This document shows, one piece after another, positions 7,751-17,455 of a stretch of DNA of 64,000 bases. The notes beneath the pieces were generated by a model, which was given only the letters and a program-made list of their open reading frames with translations, made no database searches and was not told the origin of the DNA. Position numbers and translations under genes: made by a program. Each line of letters begins with the position of its first letter. Position 1 is the first letter of the stretch. The stretch covers positions 1-64,000 of the forward strand of contig NZ_WUCC01000001.1 in NCBI RefSeq assembly GCF_009807095.1, written 5' to 3'. This DNA is from Rathayibacter sp. VKM Ac-2754 (GTDB taxonomy: Bacteria > Actinomycetota > Actinomycetes > Actinomycetales > Microbacteriaceae).

Positions 7751-9415
7751 ATGCACCAGGGTCTGGCCGAGCGGTGGAACTCCATCTCGTTGCGCACGAA
7801 GATCACCGCCGTCACGGTCCTGCTGCTGACGCTGGGCCTGCTCGTCTCCGGCATCGGCACGATGACGATGCTCAAGCCCCAGCTGATCGCTCAGCTCAAC
7901 GACTCCCTCGAGCAGAAGGCCCAGGAGATCGCGACGACCCTGAGCACCGACGGGGAGGCCCAGATCAACGACTCGGACGCCGCGTACGAGGGAGCGGTGT
8001 ACGACGCGTCCGGCCGGCTCAGCAACACGACCGCCGGCTCCACGAGCTCCCCCGACTTCCCCCAGACGTTCACCATCGAGCAGGCGCTCGCGTGGGCCGA
8101 GAAGGAGGACGCGCATCCGCTCGAGAGCGTGAACGGGCGCGCCGAGTACCTCGTCGTCGCCACGACGTTCTCGAAGGGGAACCAGGTCGCGACCCTGCTC
8201 CTGGCCACCTCGACCCGCAGCGTCGACGTCATCATGACGCTGTACCTGACGATCTTCCTCGGCTTCGGAGTCGCGATCGTCGTCATCGGCGCGATGCTCA
8301 CCCGTCTGCTCGTCACGACCACCTTCGCTCCGTTGCGCGAGGTCGAGCGGACCGCCGCCGCCATCGCCGACGGCGACTTCAGCCAGCGACTCGACGGCAC
8401 GACGCCCAACACCGAGGTCGGCCGGCTGAACCGCTCCCTCAACGCGATGCTCACCCGCATCGACACCGCTTTCCGCGACCGGGCGCGCACCATCGACCAG
8501 ATGCGCCGCTTCGTCGGCGACGCCAGCCACGAGCTGCGCACTCCCCTGGTCTCTGTCCGCGGCTACGCCGAGCTGTACCGGATGGGCGCACTCCAGACGC
8601 CCGAGGCCGTCGGCCAGGCCATGGAGCGGATCGAGAAGGAGGCCATCCGCATGGGCGGCCTGGTCGAGGACCTCCTCGAGCTGGCGCGGCTCGACGAGAC
8701 CAAGCCGCTGGCCCTCGCTCCGGTCGACCTGATGCCGCTGGCACGCGACGCCGCGATGGACGCGATGGCCTCCTGGCCCGACCGCGACTTCGGCGTCGAG
8801 ACCCGCGACGACACGCCGCTCGAGACCCCCGCTCTCGAGACGGAGGAGATCGACGCCTCCTCGACGCAGACGATGGAGATCGCCTCCCCCGGCCTGACCG
8901 GCCCGATCGCCGCGGCCGGCGCCCGGCTGGCCCGCTTCCGCCGACGTCCGCGCCGCCTCGCAGCAGAGGACATCGCCGCGGGCGCCGCCGCCGCCGCTCC
9001 TGAGGAGCCGGGCGTGCCCGCGATGGTCATGGCCGAGGAGAACAAGATCCGCCAGGTCCTCACCAACCTCATCGGGAACGCGGTCCGCTACACCCCCGAG
9101 GACACCCCGATCGAGATCGGCGTCGCGGTCGACCGCTCGCGCCGGTTGGCCCTGCTCGAGGTCATCGACCACGGCGAGGGCATCCCCCCGCAGATCCGCG
9201 AGAAGATCTTCCAGCGCTTCTGGCGCGCCGACACCTCGCGCACCCGCGAGACCGGAGGCAGCGGCCTGGGCCTCGCGATCGTCGCCTCGATCGTCAGCGC
9301 CCACAAGGGCCGCGTCGATGTCGTCGAGACGCCCGGCGGCGGAGCCACCTTCCGTGTCGCGCTGCCTCTCCTCACCATCGGCCCGAACGGCGAGTCCTCC
9401 CCAGCTTCGGTCTGA
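7751..9415 (+). CDS. Sensor histidine kinase with inter-domain insertion
   Basis: A 554-aa membrane kinase, partner of the response regulator upstream. Order: TM1 (18-40), extracytoplasmic sensor (41-160), TM2 (161-190), HAMP (191-243), HisKA with phospho-acceptor His260 in DASHELRTP, then the ATPase domain with N-box NLIGNAVRY (439-447), G1 DHGEG, F-box FQRFWRAD and G2 GGSGLGLA. Between HisKA and the ATPase domain lies an unusual ~75-residue insert (about 350-424), rich in Glu/Thr then Ala/Arg, likely disordered. The stimulus cannot be inferred. The ATG at 7751 is the first reasonable start. Confidence 0.92.
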   Translation: MHQGLAERWNSISLRTKITAVTVLLLTLGLLVSGIGTMTMLKPQLIAQLNDSLEQKAQEIATTLSTDGEAQINDSDAAYEGAVYDASGRLSNTTAGSTSSPDFPQTFTIEQALAWAEKEDAHPLESVNGRAEYLVVATTFSKGNQVATLLLATSTRSVDVIMTLYLTIFLGFGVAIVVIGAMLTRLLVTTTFAPLREVERTAAAIADGDFSQRLDGTTPNTEVGRLNRSLNAMLTRIDTAFRDRARTIDQMRRFVGDASHELRTPLVSVRGYAELYRMGALQTPEAVGQAMERIEKEAIRMGGLVEDLLELARLDETKPLALAPVDLMPLARDAAMDAMASWPDRDFGVETRDDTPLETPALETEEIDASSTQTMEIASPGLTGPIAAAGARLARFRRRPRRLAAEDIAAGAAAAAPEEPGVPAMVMAEENKIRQVLTNLIGNAVRYTPEDTPIEIGVAVDRSRRLALLEVIDHGEGIPPQIREKIFQRFWRADTSRTRETGGSGLGLAIVASIVSAHKGRVDVVETPGGGATFRVALPLLTIGPNGESSPASV

Positions 9416-9500
9416 GCGGCCGCAGAGCAGGCACCGTCCGCTCTAGGTTTCTCGCACGCGCCGACCGGCGCGCAGCAGAGCACAGCGAGAGGACCCTCCG

Positions 9501-9791
9501 ATGACCCACTACCAGGCCGACGCCGACGCGATCACGTCCATGACCGGCACCGCCCACGGCTACAGCGAGCGCATCCAGGCCGAGGTCGACGGCCTCCTCG
9601 GTCACCTGATGAGCCTCGAGTCGTCGTGGACCGGCCAGGCCGCGACAGCGTTCCAGGGGATCGTCGGCATCTGGCGGACCACGCAGAGCCAGGTGAACGA
9701 GGGGCTCGCCTCGATCACCGTGGCGCTCGGCACGGCCGGGCAGCAGTACGCCGACACCGAGCAGGCGAACGCACGCCTCTTCGCCTACTGA
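9501..9791 (+). CDS. WXG100 (ESAT-6-like) protein
   Basis: A 96-aa helical-hairpin protein with the central W-x-G turn (SSWTGQA at about 41-47), matching WXG100 length and form. Such proteins are usually substrates of type VII secretion. No EccC ATPase or other ESX component is in the window, so this is an orphan copy whose export route is unseen. ATG 9501 is preceded by GAGAGGA at a suitable distance. It converges on groEL and shares a hairpin terminator with it. Confidence 0.88.
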   Translation: MTHYQADADAITSMTGTAHGYSERIQAEVDGLLGHLMSLESSWTGQAATAFQGIVGIWRTTQSQVNEGLASITVALGTAGQQYADTEQANARLFAY

Positions 9792-9922
9792 TCAGCCCTC
9801 GCAGGAGGAGCGCCGCTCGCCGGCGCCTCCTCCTGCGACCCTCGGGAAAGGCGCGGGAACTCGAATCGGGAGCCGCGCTCGTCGGGGTGCCGGGCTCCGG
9901 AGGCACAGCCCTTGGAAACGCC

Positions 9923-9954
9923 GAAGGCGGCTCCCCCGGAGGGGAACCGCCTTC
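9923..9954. terminator. Shared hairpin between the WXG100 gene and groEL
   Basis: A 14-bp stem with one G-U pair (9923-9936 / 9941-9954), loop CGGA, sits between two converging genes and could stop both transcripts. It has no long T-run on either side. Confidence 0.65.
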
Positions 9955-9972
9955 TGCGTGGAACGGGTCGGA

Positions 9973-11663
<1,691 letters not shown>

Positions 11664-11671
11664 GAGCGATT

Positions 11672-11698
11672 CTGGCACTCGCGGGTGACGAGTGCAAG
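11672..11698 (-). promoter_or_regulatory. Second, degenerate CIRCE-like operator
   Basis: CTGGCACTC-N9-GAGTGCAAG repeats the CIRCE layout eight bases beyond the first site. The left arm is nearly intact and the right arm is degraded at its last three bases. Two sites in tandem would allow cooperative HrcA binding. Confidence 0.65.
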
Positions 11699-11724
11699 TG
11701 ACCCCGACGCCCGGCGCAACGACA

Positions 11725-11759
11725 GGAGCCGCCGTCCGCGCGAGGCGGACGACGGCTCC
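11725..11759. terminator. First of twin hairpins upstream of groEL
   Basis: A 15-bp stem with one mismatch (GGAGCCGCCGTCCGC against GCGGACGACGGCTCC). It is almost a copy of the hairpin 20 bases to its right and probably belongs to the 3' region of the cspA transcript. Confidence 0.55.
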
Positions 11760-11778
11760 CGACACCGGTCGCAACGAC

Positions 11779-11813
11779 AGCAGCCGTCGTCCGCAGAGCG
11801 GACGACGGCTGCT
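11779..11813 (-). terminator. Terminator hairpin of cspA (second twin)
   Basis: A perfect 16-bp stem (11779-11794 / 11798-11813) with a three-base loop, 16 bases past the cspA stop. The core GCCGTCGTCCGC is shared with the neighbouring hairpin, giving tandem terminators. Confidence 0.7.
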
Positions 11814-11828
11814 TGAACGACGAGCGGC

Positions 11829-12032
11829 TCAGACCACGCGCACCGATTCCGCCTGCGGACCCTTGGATCCGCTGCCGACCTCGAACGCCACGTGCTGACC
11901 CTCTTCGAGGACCTTGTACCCGGACATGTCGATCGCGGAGTAGTGGACGAAGACGTCCTGCCCGCCGCCGTCGACCGTGATGAAGCCGTAGCCCTTCTCA
12001 GCGTTGAACCACTTGACGGTTCCGTTCGCCAT
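11829..12032 (-). CDS. cspA: Cold-shock protein CspA
   Basis: A 67-aa single cold-shock domain that binds RNA/ssDNA and acts as an RNA chaperone. Both RNP motifs are present (KGYGFI and VFVHYS). The start is ATG 12032 ([10 protein letters not shown]), with GGGGAG five to nine bases upstream; an in-frame longer form has no family support. It is monocistronic, ending in the hairpin at 11779. Confidence 0.96.
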   Translation of the reverse strand: MANGTVKWFNAEKGYGFITVDGGGQDVFVHYSAIDMSGYKVLEEGQHVAFEVGSGSKGPQAESVRVV

Positions 12033-12238
12033 TTCCACTCCCCAGTGCTGTGCTGCCCGCGACACGTGCGATGCGCAGGTGCCTAGTTGGGAATACTAAT
12101 GGAGCGATTCAGGCCCGAAAGGGGCGATACGGGCGTCTCGGAAAGAGTTGTCCGGGATTCAACATGGATTAAACGTGACGGAAACAGAAGACCGATTCCG
12201 GCGCGCGAGAACGGTGCCTCCGGGCCCCGGCGGCCGTG

Positions 12239-12781
12239 TCACTCGGCGATGTAGTCGGCCCCGAGCACGACGACCAGGTTCGCCGTCTCGACGAAGTCCT
12301 GCGTCTGGACGATCGTCCCGGAGCCGAGGGAGGCCGCGAGGCCGAGCGCCGCACCCTCCTGGGCCGGATCCGCGTAGTAGATGGTCGTCGCGGCCTCGTC
12401 CTCGGTGCTCGCGTTGGTGACCGTCGGGACGTTCCAGCCCGCGGCGGTCAGCACCTGGCCCGCGCTCGCGGCGAGGCCGGCGGTCGGAGTGCCGTTCAGC
12501 ACGGCGACGGTCAGAGCGGGATCGACCGTCGGCTCGACGGTCGGGGTCGCGGTCGACTCGGCGATCCCGGTGGGCGCCGTGAACACGTCGTCGAACTCGA
12601 CGCGGTTGTCGATGACGAGGAGTCCGATGAAGCCCAGCAGCACGATGACTCCGGTGGCCAGAGCCGCCCAGGCCACGGCGATCGCCCTGGCGTGCGGCGC
12701 AGGCGGGCAGCGGTGCGCGCCCACGCGACCCTCGGTGGCCGGGATCTCGTCGAAGCGGTCCTTCTGGTGCGTGTTCGACAT
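12239..12781 (-). CDS. LytR_C domain membrane protein
   Basis: A 180-aa protein with a cytoplasmic N-terminus, one membrane helix (about 32-56), a Thr/Pro-rich spacer and a C-terminal LytR_C domain (about 90-178, with VAVLNGT near its start and GADY at its end). LytR_C domains lie outside the membrane and occur on cell-envelope proteins; the precise function is unknown. ATG 12781 is chosen as the first start after the DUF3263 gene, 46 bases upstream on the same strand. Confidence 0.82.
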   Translation of the reverse strand: MSNTHQKDRFDEIPATEGRVGAHRCPPAPHARAIAVAWAALATGVIVLLGFIGLLVIDNRVEFDDVFTAPTGIAESTATPTVEPTVDPALTVAVLNGTPTAGLAASAGQVLTAAGWNVPTVTNASTEDEAATTIYYADPAQEGAALGLAASLGSGTIVQTQDFVETANLVVVLGADYIAE

Positions 12782-12827
12782 CGGTGTGACGGCCGGCCTT
12801 CCGTTGCAATGGTCGCGAGCAGCGGGT

Positions 12828-13115
12828 CTACTCGGTTCTCCCGAGTCGTCGCGCCGCGCGGGCACCGGCGCGTCCCTCGCGGATGCGCTGCAGCCGCGTG
12901 ACGAGCATCGGGTCGTGGGCGAGGGCCGCCGGAGAGGCGAGGACCGCGCCGAGCACCTGATAGTAGCGGGCGACCGAAAGACCGAACTGCGAGCGGATCG
13001 CGTCGTCCTTGCCGCCCGTGCGGGCGGTCCACTCGCGCTCGAACTCGAGCACGCGACGATCGCGGTCCGGCAGGGCCGCGCCCTGCCTGCTGTCCGTACC
13101 CGTCGTCCCGCTCAC
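12828..13115 (-). CDS. DUF3263 family protein
   Basis: A 95-aa protein with the family pattern LEFEREW, SVARYYQVLG and LAHDPMLVTRLQRIRE. DUF3263 proteins are small actinobacterial proteins with a helix-turn-helix-like look; their role is unknown. The GTG start at 13115 gives the usual short N-terminus. It is the upstream partner of the LytR_C protein, an arrangement frequent in actinobacteria. The GNAT gene upstream ends 20 bases away. Confidence 0.82.
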   Translation of the reverse strand: MSGTTGTDSRQGAALPDRDRRVLEFEREWTARTGGKDDAIRSQFGLSVARYYQVLGAVLASPAALAHDPMLVTRLQRIREGRAGARAARRLGRTE

Positions 13116-13135
13116 CGGTCCAGGGTAGGCAGACC

Positions 13136-13606
13136 TCAGCGGGGAGGCCGGGAGGCGCTCCGGTACATGCTGACGTGGGCGATGCCCGCCTCGTCGTACT
13201 CGGGCCCGAAAGCGACGAACCCGGAGCGCTCGTACAGCCCTCTGACCTGGACCTGCGCGTGCAGCAGCATCGCCTCGCCGCCGTACCGGGCCACAGCCGC
13301 CTGCACCAGGCTGTGCGCCAGTCCCTCCCCCCGTCGGTCGGCGCGGGTGACCACCCGCCCGATGACGCGGTGGGCGTCGGCGTGCTCCGCCTCCTCGTCG
13401 TGGAGCGTCCGCAGGTAGGCGGCGGTGCCGAGCCGGTCGGCGATCCACCAGTGCCGTGCGGTCGGCTCGAGATCGCGCCCGTCGAGCTCGTCGTCGTCGA
13501 CCCGCTGCTCCCGGAGGAAGACGTCCGTCCGCAGGCGCGCCACGGCGTAGACCTCCTCGGTCGAGAGTTCGCTCCACGCCTTCGAGATCACGGAATTCGC
13601 CTGCAC
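13136..13606 (-). CDS. GNAT acetyltransferase (ElaA-like)
   Basis: A ~156-aa acetyltransferase. The ElaA-type N-terminus (WSELSTEEVYAVARLR) is followed by the acetyl-CoA loop region VVTRADRRGEGLAHSL at about 95-110 and the terminal GF.FGPEYDEAGI. The substrate is unknown. Start choice is uncertain: GTG at 13606 lies seven bases after a TAAACT -10-like hexamer (leaderless pattern); GTG at 13639 is possible but has its purine-rich stretch too close. It diverges from msrB. Confidence 0.82.
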   Translation of the reverse strand: MQANSVISKAWSELSTEEVYAVARLRTDVFLREQRVDDDELDGRDLEPTARHWWIADRLGTAAYLRTLHDEEAEHADAHRVIGRVVTRADRRGEGLAHSLVQAAVARYGGEAMLLHAQVQVRGLYERSGFVAFGPEYDEAGIAHVSMYRSASRPPR

Positions 13607-13678
13607 GGGTCGGAGTTTACGAGAGAGGAAGGGGAGCACCCTCCCCCCGTAAACTGACGAGGAATCCTAGGGAGACCC

Positions 13679-14083
13679 ATGTCGTATTCCGTGAACAAGA
13701 CCGATGCCGAGTGGCGCGAGGAGCTCGACCGCGAGAAGTACGCCGTCCTGCGCGAAGCCGCCACCGAGCGTCCGTGGACCGGCGAGCTGCTCGACGAGCA
13801 CCGCTCCGGCCTCTACACCTGTGCCGCCTGTCACGCCGAGCTGTTCAAGAGCGGCACCAAGTTCGACTCCGGCTGCGGCTGGCCGAGCTTCTACGAGTCC
13901 GTGAACCCCGAGGCGGTCCAGCTCATCGAGGACAGCACTCTCGGCATGGTCCGCACCGAGGTCCGCTGCGCCAGCTGCGGATCGCACCTGGGGCACGTCT
14001 TCCCCGACGGCTTCGGCACGCCGACCGGTGACCGCTACTGCATGAACTCGCTCGCGCTGGACTTCCAGGCCGAGAGCGAGTGA
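13679..14083 (+). CDS. msrB: Peptide-methionine (R)-S-oxide reductase MsrB
   Basis: A 134-aa cytosolic repair enzyme reducing methionine-R-sulfoxide with thioredoxin. The zinc site is Cys48, Cys51, Cys97, Cys100; the catalytic residue is Cys121 in RYCMNS; Cys66 in GCGWPSF is the recycling-type cysteine. Length and motifs are complete. ATG 13679 has AGGGAG nearby, and TAAACT at 13650-13655 is a likely -10. Its stop overlaps the possible GTG start of the nitroreductase gene, so the two are probably coupled. Confidence 0.97.
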   Translation: MSYSVNKTDAEWREELDREKYAVLREAATERPWTGELLDEHRSGLYTCAACHAELFKSGTKFDSGCGWPSFYESVNPEAVQLIEDSTLGMVRTEVRCASCGSHLGHVFPDGFGTPTGDRYCMNSLALDFQAESE

Positions 14084-14085
14084 CG

Positions 14086-14637
14086 ATGGCGTCGGCACCC
14101 GTTCTCGAGGCCGTCCTCGCGCGCCGCTCGCGCTCGAAGGTCACGGCCGAGGCGCCAGGGCACGAGGAGATCGCCGCGTTCGTCTCGGCGGCCTCCCGCC
14201 TGGCCGATCACAGCTCGCTCCGCCCGTGGCGCGTCATCGAGATCCGCGGTGCCGCGCGCGATCGGATCGGCCGCAGCTTCGCGGCCGCCTCCGGGTCGAA
14301 GAAGGACCCGCGCAAGTACATCGAGAAGACGCACCGCGCCTCCCTCCTGCTCGCCGTCGTGGTCAGCGTCAAGAAGTCGTCGGTGCCCGCATGGGAGCAG
14401 GAGGCGGTCGCCTCCGGTGTCGCGCACATCCTGAGCCTGCTGCTCGACGAGGCGGGCTGGGGCGTCTTCTGGCGCACCGGGTCGTACACGCGCGCCAAGC
14501 AGGTCCGCAAGGCGCACCGGCTCGAGAAGGGCGAGGAGCTGCTCGGCTGGCTCTACGTGGGGCGGCCCGACGGCAAGATCGGCGGGCCCAAGCGGCCCTC
14601 TCCGGCGTCGCGGCACCTCAGCATCCTCGAGCCCTGA
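14086..14637 (+). CDS. Nitroreductase family protein
   Basis: A ~183-aa flavoprotein of the small nitroreductase type. It shows the N-terminal RRSRSK FMN-phosphate motif, RPWRVIEIRG, and a C-terminal GWLYVGRP. The electron acceptor is unknown; its place behind msrB suggests a redox or detoxification task (inference). Start may be ATG 14086 or GTG 14080, the latter overlapping the msrB stop. Confidence 0.85.
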   Translation: MASAPVLEAVLARRSRSKVTAEAPGHEEIAAFVSAASRLADHSSLRPWRVIEIRGAARDRIGRSFAAASGSKKDPRKYIEKTHRASLLLAVVVSVKKSSVPAWEQEAVASGVAHILSLLLDEAGWGVFWRTGSYTRAKQVRKAHRLEKGEELLGWLYVGRPDGKIGGPKRPSPASRHLSILEP

Positions 14638-14710
14638 CCCGCCCCGCGGGCCGGAGCCGATCGGGCTCCGACGCCCGCGATAAGGTGATCGGAGGCGCGG
14701 CGACGCACCT

Positions 14711-14786
14711 GCCGACGTGGCGCAATTGGTAGCGCACCCGACTTGTAATCGGGCGGTTACGGGTTCAAGTCCCGTCGTCGGCTCCA
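14711..14786 (+). tRNA. tRNA-Thr (anticodon TGT)
   Basis: The acceptor stem GCCGACG pairs with CGTCGGC. The D-arm GCGC..GCGC, anticodon arm CCCGA-CTTGTAA-TCGGG and T-arm with GGTTCAAGT are complete. The discriminator is T and CCA is encoded (14784-14786). Confidence 0.97.
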
Positions 14787-14849
14787 GCGCCGCACGGGCG
14801 CCTTCGACGCCAGCGCAGGGTGAGGAAGGGATCGGTCCTCGCAGGGCGA

Positions 14850-15053
14850 CGGGTCTCGATACGCCGCCGTCGGCGGCTACTCGACCGGCGGGCTTGCGCG
14901 ATCCCTCCTGAGTCAGCGTTTCTCCCAGGAGACGGTTCGGCCCCTCCCTCGCTGATCGAGTAGCCCGCGCAGCGGGCGTATCGAGATCCACCTCCGTCAG
15001 AAGGACAGGGCAGAAGCCCCATCTACTGACGCCGGTGGGTCTCAATACGCCCA
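14850..15053. repeat. Cluster of three type A repeats after tRNA-Thr
   Basis: The 322-base gap before the DsbA-like gene holds three units: 14850-14890 (forward), about 14947-14990 (reverse, with centre GCCCGCGCAGCGGGC), and a truncated forward unit at 15025-15052 reading GGTCTCAATACGCC. Flanking CTGACG / CGTCAG hexamers are also kept. No coding potential is seen. Confidence 0.8.
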
Positions 15054-15054
15054 C

Positions 15055-15093
15055 ACGCGAACGGCCCGCTCACCACGAGCGGGCCGTTCGCGT
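15055..15093 (-). terminator. Terminator of the DsbA-like gene
   Basis: A perfect 17-bp stem (15055-15071 / 15077-15093) with a five-base loop, 16 bases beyond the stop at 15109. It directly follows a truncated type A repeat. Confidence 0.75.
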
Positions 15094-15108
15094 CTCACCT
15101 GGCGGCGG

Positions 15109-16011
15109 TCAGCTGCTGGGGGTGGGGGTCGGCGTGGCCGACGAGTACGAGTCGGCGGCGGCCGAGAGGACGAACGAGCTGAAAGCGTCGGGGTCGGTCA
15201 GCGAGCCGGAGTAGGCCTCGCCGTTCACGAGCACGGTCGGCGTGCCCGAGACGGCCTCGACCTCGGTGCCGGGCAGCGGTCCGGCGGTCGCACGCTCGGT
15301 GGCGGCGCGCACCCAGCTCACGAACGACTGGTCGTCGATGCAGCTGTCGATCGCGGCGGTGTCCTCGACGCCCGCCTCGGCGACGTACTCCTTGAGCTGG
15401 TCGTCCGAGAGGCCGTCGGTCCCCTCCTCGGGCTGGTTGGCGAAGAGCAGGGCGTTGAAGTCGAAGAACGAGTCGGGCGCGGTGTCGGCGACGCAGGCCG
15501 CGGCGTTCGCGGAGCGCTCCGAGTACTTGGTGCCGTTGGAGCGGGTGGTCAGGATGGCGATCGGGTGGATCTCGACGGTCGCGGCGCCGCTCTCGACCCA
15601 CTCCTCGATCTGCTCGCCGTTCGTGGTCTCGAACTGGCCGCAGTAGGGGCAGAGGTAGTCGAGGTAGACGCGGATGTCGACGGTGCCGCTCGACGTGTCG
15701 AGCGCGCTCGGGCTCGGGGTGCCGTCCGCGGGGATCGCGGCGGTGGTCTGCGCCGTCATGCCCTCGCCGATCACGATGCCGTCACTGGCCATGTTGGCGG
15801 GGCCGGGGCCGGCGGGGCGGATGCTCGAGGTGACCGCGAAGACCACCACGGCGACGATCGCGATGACCACGACGGCCAGGCCGCCCTGCAGGGCGATGCG
15901 GCTCACGCGGTCGCGGCGCTTCTGCTGCTCGCGGAGTCGCCGGGCCTTCTCCCTGGCGGCCTCTCGACGCTGGTTCTTCGAGAGACGGTCGTTCGCTCCG
16001 CCGTTGGTCAT
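15109..16011 (-). CDS. Membrane-anchored DsbA-like thioredoxin protein
   Basis: A 300-aa protein: basic cytoplasmic N-terminus (1-38), one membrane helix (39-62), and an exported thioredoxin fold with C121-P-Y-C124 in DYLCPYCGQ and a cis-proline-type SGTPTVLVNG. It should make or shuffle disulfides in exported proteins. ATG 16011 is chosen because homologues start MTNGG.. and GGAG is about ten bases upstream. Two further Cys (in AAACVAD and DSCIDD) may form a structural bond. It diverges from the ABC ATPase gene. Confidence 0.9.
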   Translation of the reverse strand: MTNGGANDRLSKNQRREAAREKARRLREQQKRRDRVSRIALQGGLAVVVIAIVAVVVFAVTSSIRPAGPGPANMASDGIVIGEGMTAQTTAAIPADGTPSPSALDTSSGTVDIRVYLDYLCPYCGQFETTNGEQIEEWVESGAATVEIHPIAILTTRSNGTKYSERSANAAACVADTAPDSFFDFNALLFANQPEEGTDGLSDDQLKEYVAEAGVEDTAAIDSCIDDQSFVSWVRAATERATAGPLPGTEVEAVSGTPTVLVNGEAYSGSLTDPDAFSSFVLSAAADSYSSATPTPTPSS

Positions 16012-16278
16012 GACAAGGACACTCCGAGTGAGAGGGGAAGACGGTCGCTCGGGCAGCGACACGCCGGAATCCTACGCGCGAGCCCTGGGAATCCTCCAAA
16101 CGACGGATACGGCCGATGCCGGCCGACCGGCGAGGCGGTGGCGGGTTCGACCCGGCGGTGCCGTGACCCCGGTCCATGGCATAGTGTGGCGGTTGGTCAC
16201 TGTCGTCCAGGCGGCGATGGCCATCTTCCATTCACTCGGATCGTCCGGCACGTACCTGCCGGTGAAGGAGCAAGAACA

Positions 16279-17355
16279 ATGGCGTCCGTAACTTTCGACC
16301 ACGCGTCCCGCGTCTACCCCGGGGCCACGCGTGCCTCCGTCGACAAGCTCAACCTCGAGGTCGGTGACGGCGAGTTCCTCGTCCTCGTCGGCCCCTCCGG
16401 CTGCGGCAAGTCCACCTCCCTGCGCATGCTCGCCGGCCTCGAAGAGGTCAACGAGGGCCGCATCCTCATCGGCGACCGCAACGTCACGGACGTTCCGCCG
16501 AAGGACCGCGACATCGCGATGGTGTTCCAGAACTACGCGCTCTACCCGCACATGTCGGTCGCCGAGAACATGGGCTTCGCGCTCAAGATCGCCGGCGTCA
16601 ACAAGGACGAGCGCGCCTCCCGCGTCCTCGAGGCCGCGAAGATGCTCGACCTCGAGCCCTACCTGAACCGCAAGCCCAAGGCCCTCTCGGGTGGTCAGCG
16701 TCAGCGCGTCGCGATGGGCCGCGCCATCGTCCGCAAGCCCCAGGTCTTCCTGATGGACGAGCCGCTGTCGAACCTCGACGCCAAGCTCCGCGTCTCGACG
16801 CGCACCCAGATCGGCACCCTCCAGCGTCGTCTGGGCATCACCACGGTCTACGTCACCCACGACCAGACCGAGGCGCTCACCATGGGCGACCGCATCGCGG
16901 TCCTCAAGGACGGACTGCTCCAGCAGGTCGGCACCCCGCGCGACCTCTACGAGAACCCGAACAACGTCTTCGTGGCCGGCTTCATCGGCTCGCCCGCGAT
17001 GAACCTGTTCCACGCCGACGTCACCGACGGCGGAGTGAAGTTCGGCGACACCGTCCTCCCGATCGCCCGCGAGGCGCTCGCGAAGACCACCCAGAAGGTC
17101 GTCACGCTCGGCGTGCGCCCCGAGGACGTCACCGTCTCGACCCAGCCCGGCGGCCTGCCGATCGAGGTCGACCTCATCGAGGAGCTCGGCTCGGACGGCT
17201 ACCTCTACGGCCACACCGAGGTCGAGGGTCGCCGCACCGACATCGTCGCGCGCGTCGACGGCCGCGTGCACCCGACCGCGGGCGACCGCGTCTACGTGAC
17301 CGCGAACCACCGCGTGCACATCTTCGACGGCGAGTCGGGCCTGCGCCTCTCCTGA
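16279..17355 (+). CDS. ABC transporter ATPase, MsiK/UgpC type
   Basis: A 358-aa nucleotide-binding subunit for sugar importers. Walker A is GPSGCGKST (38-46), signature LSGGQRQR (137-144), Walker B VFLMDEP (156-162), H-loop VTHDQ, and a C-terminal OB-type regulatory domain from about 235. It stands alone without permeases, as expected of MsiK-like ATPases that energise several sugar transporters in actinobacteria; which sugars is unknown. ATG 16279 has AAGGAG nine bases upstream, and TAGTGT near 16185 is a possible -10. Confidence 0.93.
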   Translation: MASVTFDHASRVYPGATRASVDKLNLEVGDGEFLVLVGPSGCGKSTSLRMLAGLEEVNEGRILIGDRNVTDVPPKDRDIAMVFQNYALYPHMSVAENMGFALKIAGVNKDERASRVLEAAKMLDLEPYLNRKPKALSGGQRQRVAMGRAIVRKPQVFLMDEPLSNLDAKLRVSTRTQIGTLQRRLGITTVYVTHDQTEALTMGDRIAVLKDGLLQQVGTPRDLYENPNNVFVAGFIGSPAMNLFHADVTDGGVKFGDTVLPIAREALAKTTQKVVTLGVRPEDVTVSTQPGGLPIEVDLIEELGSDGYLYGHTEVEGRRTDIVARVDGRVHPTAGDRVYVTANHRVHIFDGESGLRLS

Positions 17356-17370
17356 CCTCGCGTCGCTCCA

Positions 17371-17412
17371 CGAACGCTGCCGCTGTCTCCTCCGGGACGG
17401 CGGCAGCGTTCG
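17371..17412 (+). terminator. Terminator of the ABC ATPase gene
   Basis: A perfect 13-bp stem (17371-17383 / 17400-17412) 15 bases after the stop codon. Confidence 0.75.
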
Positions 17413-17455
17413 TTGGGTCACCCCACCGTCCGCACCACCACACGAACGGCGCAGC

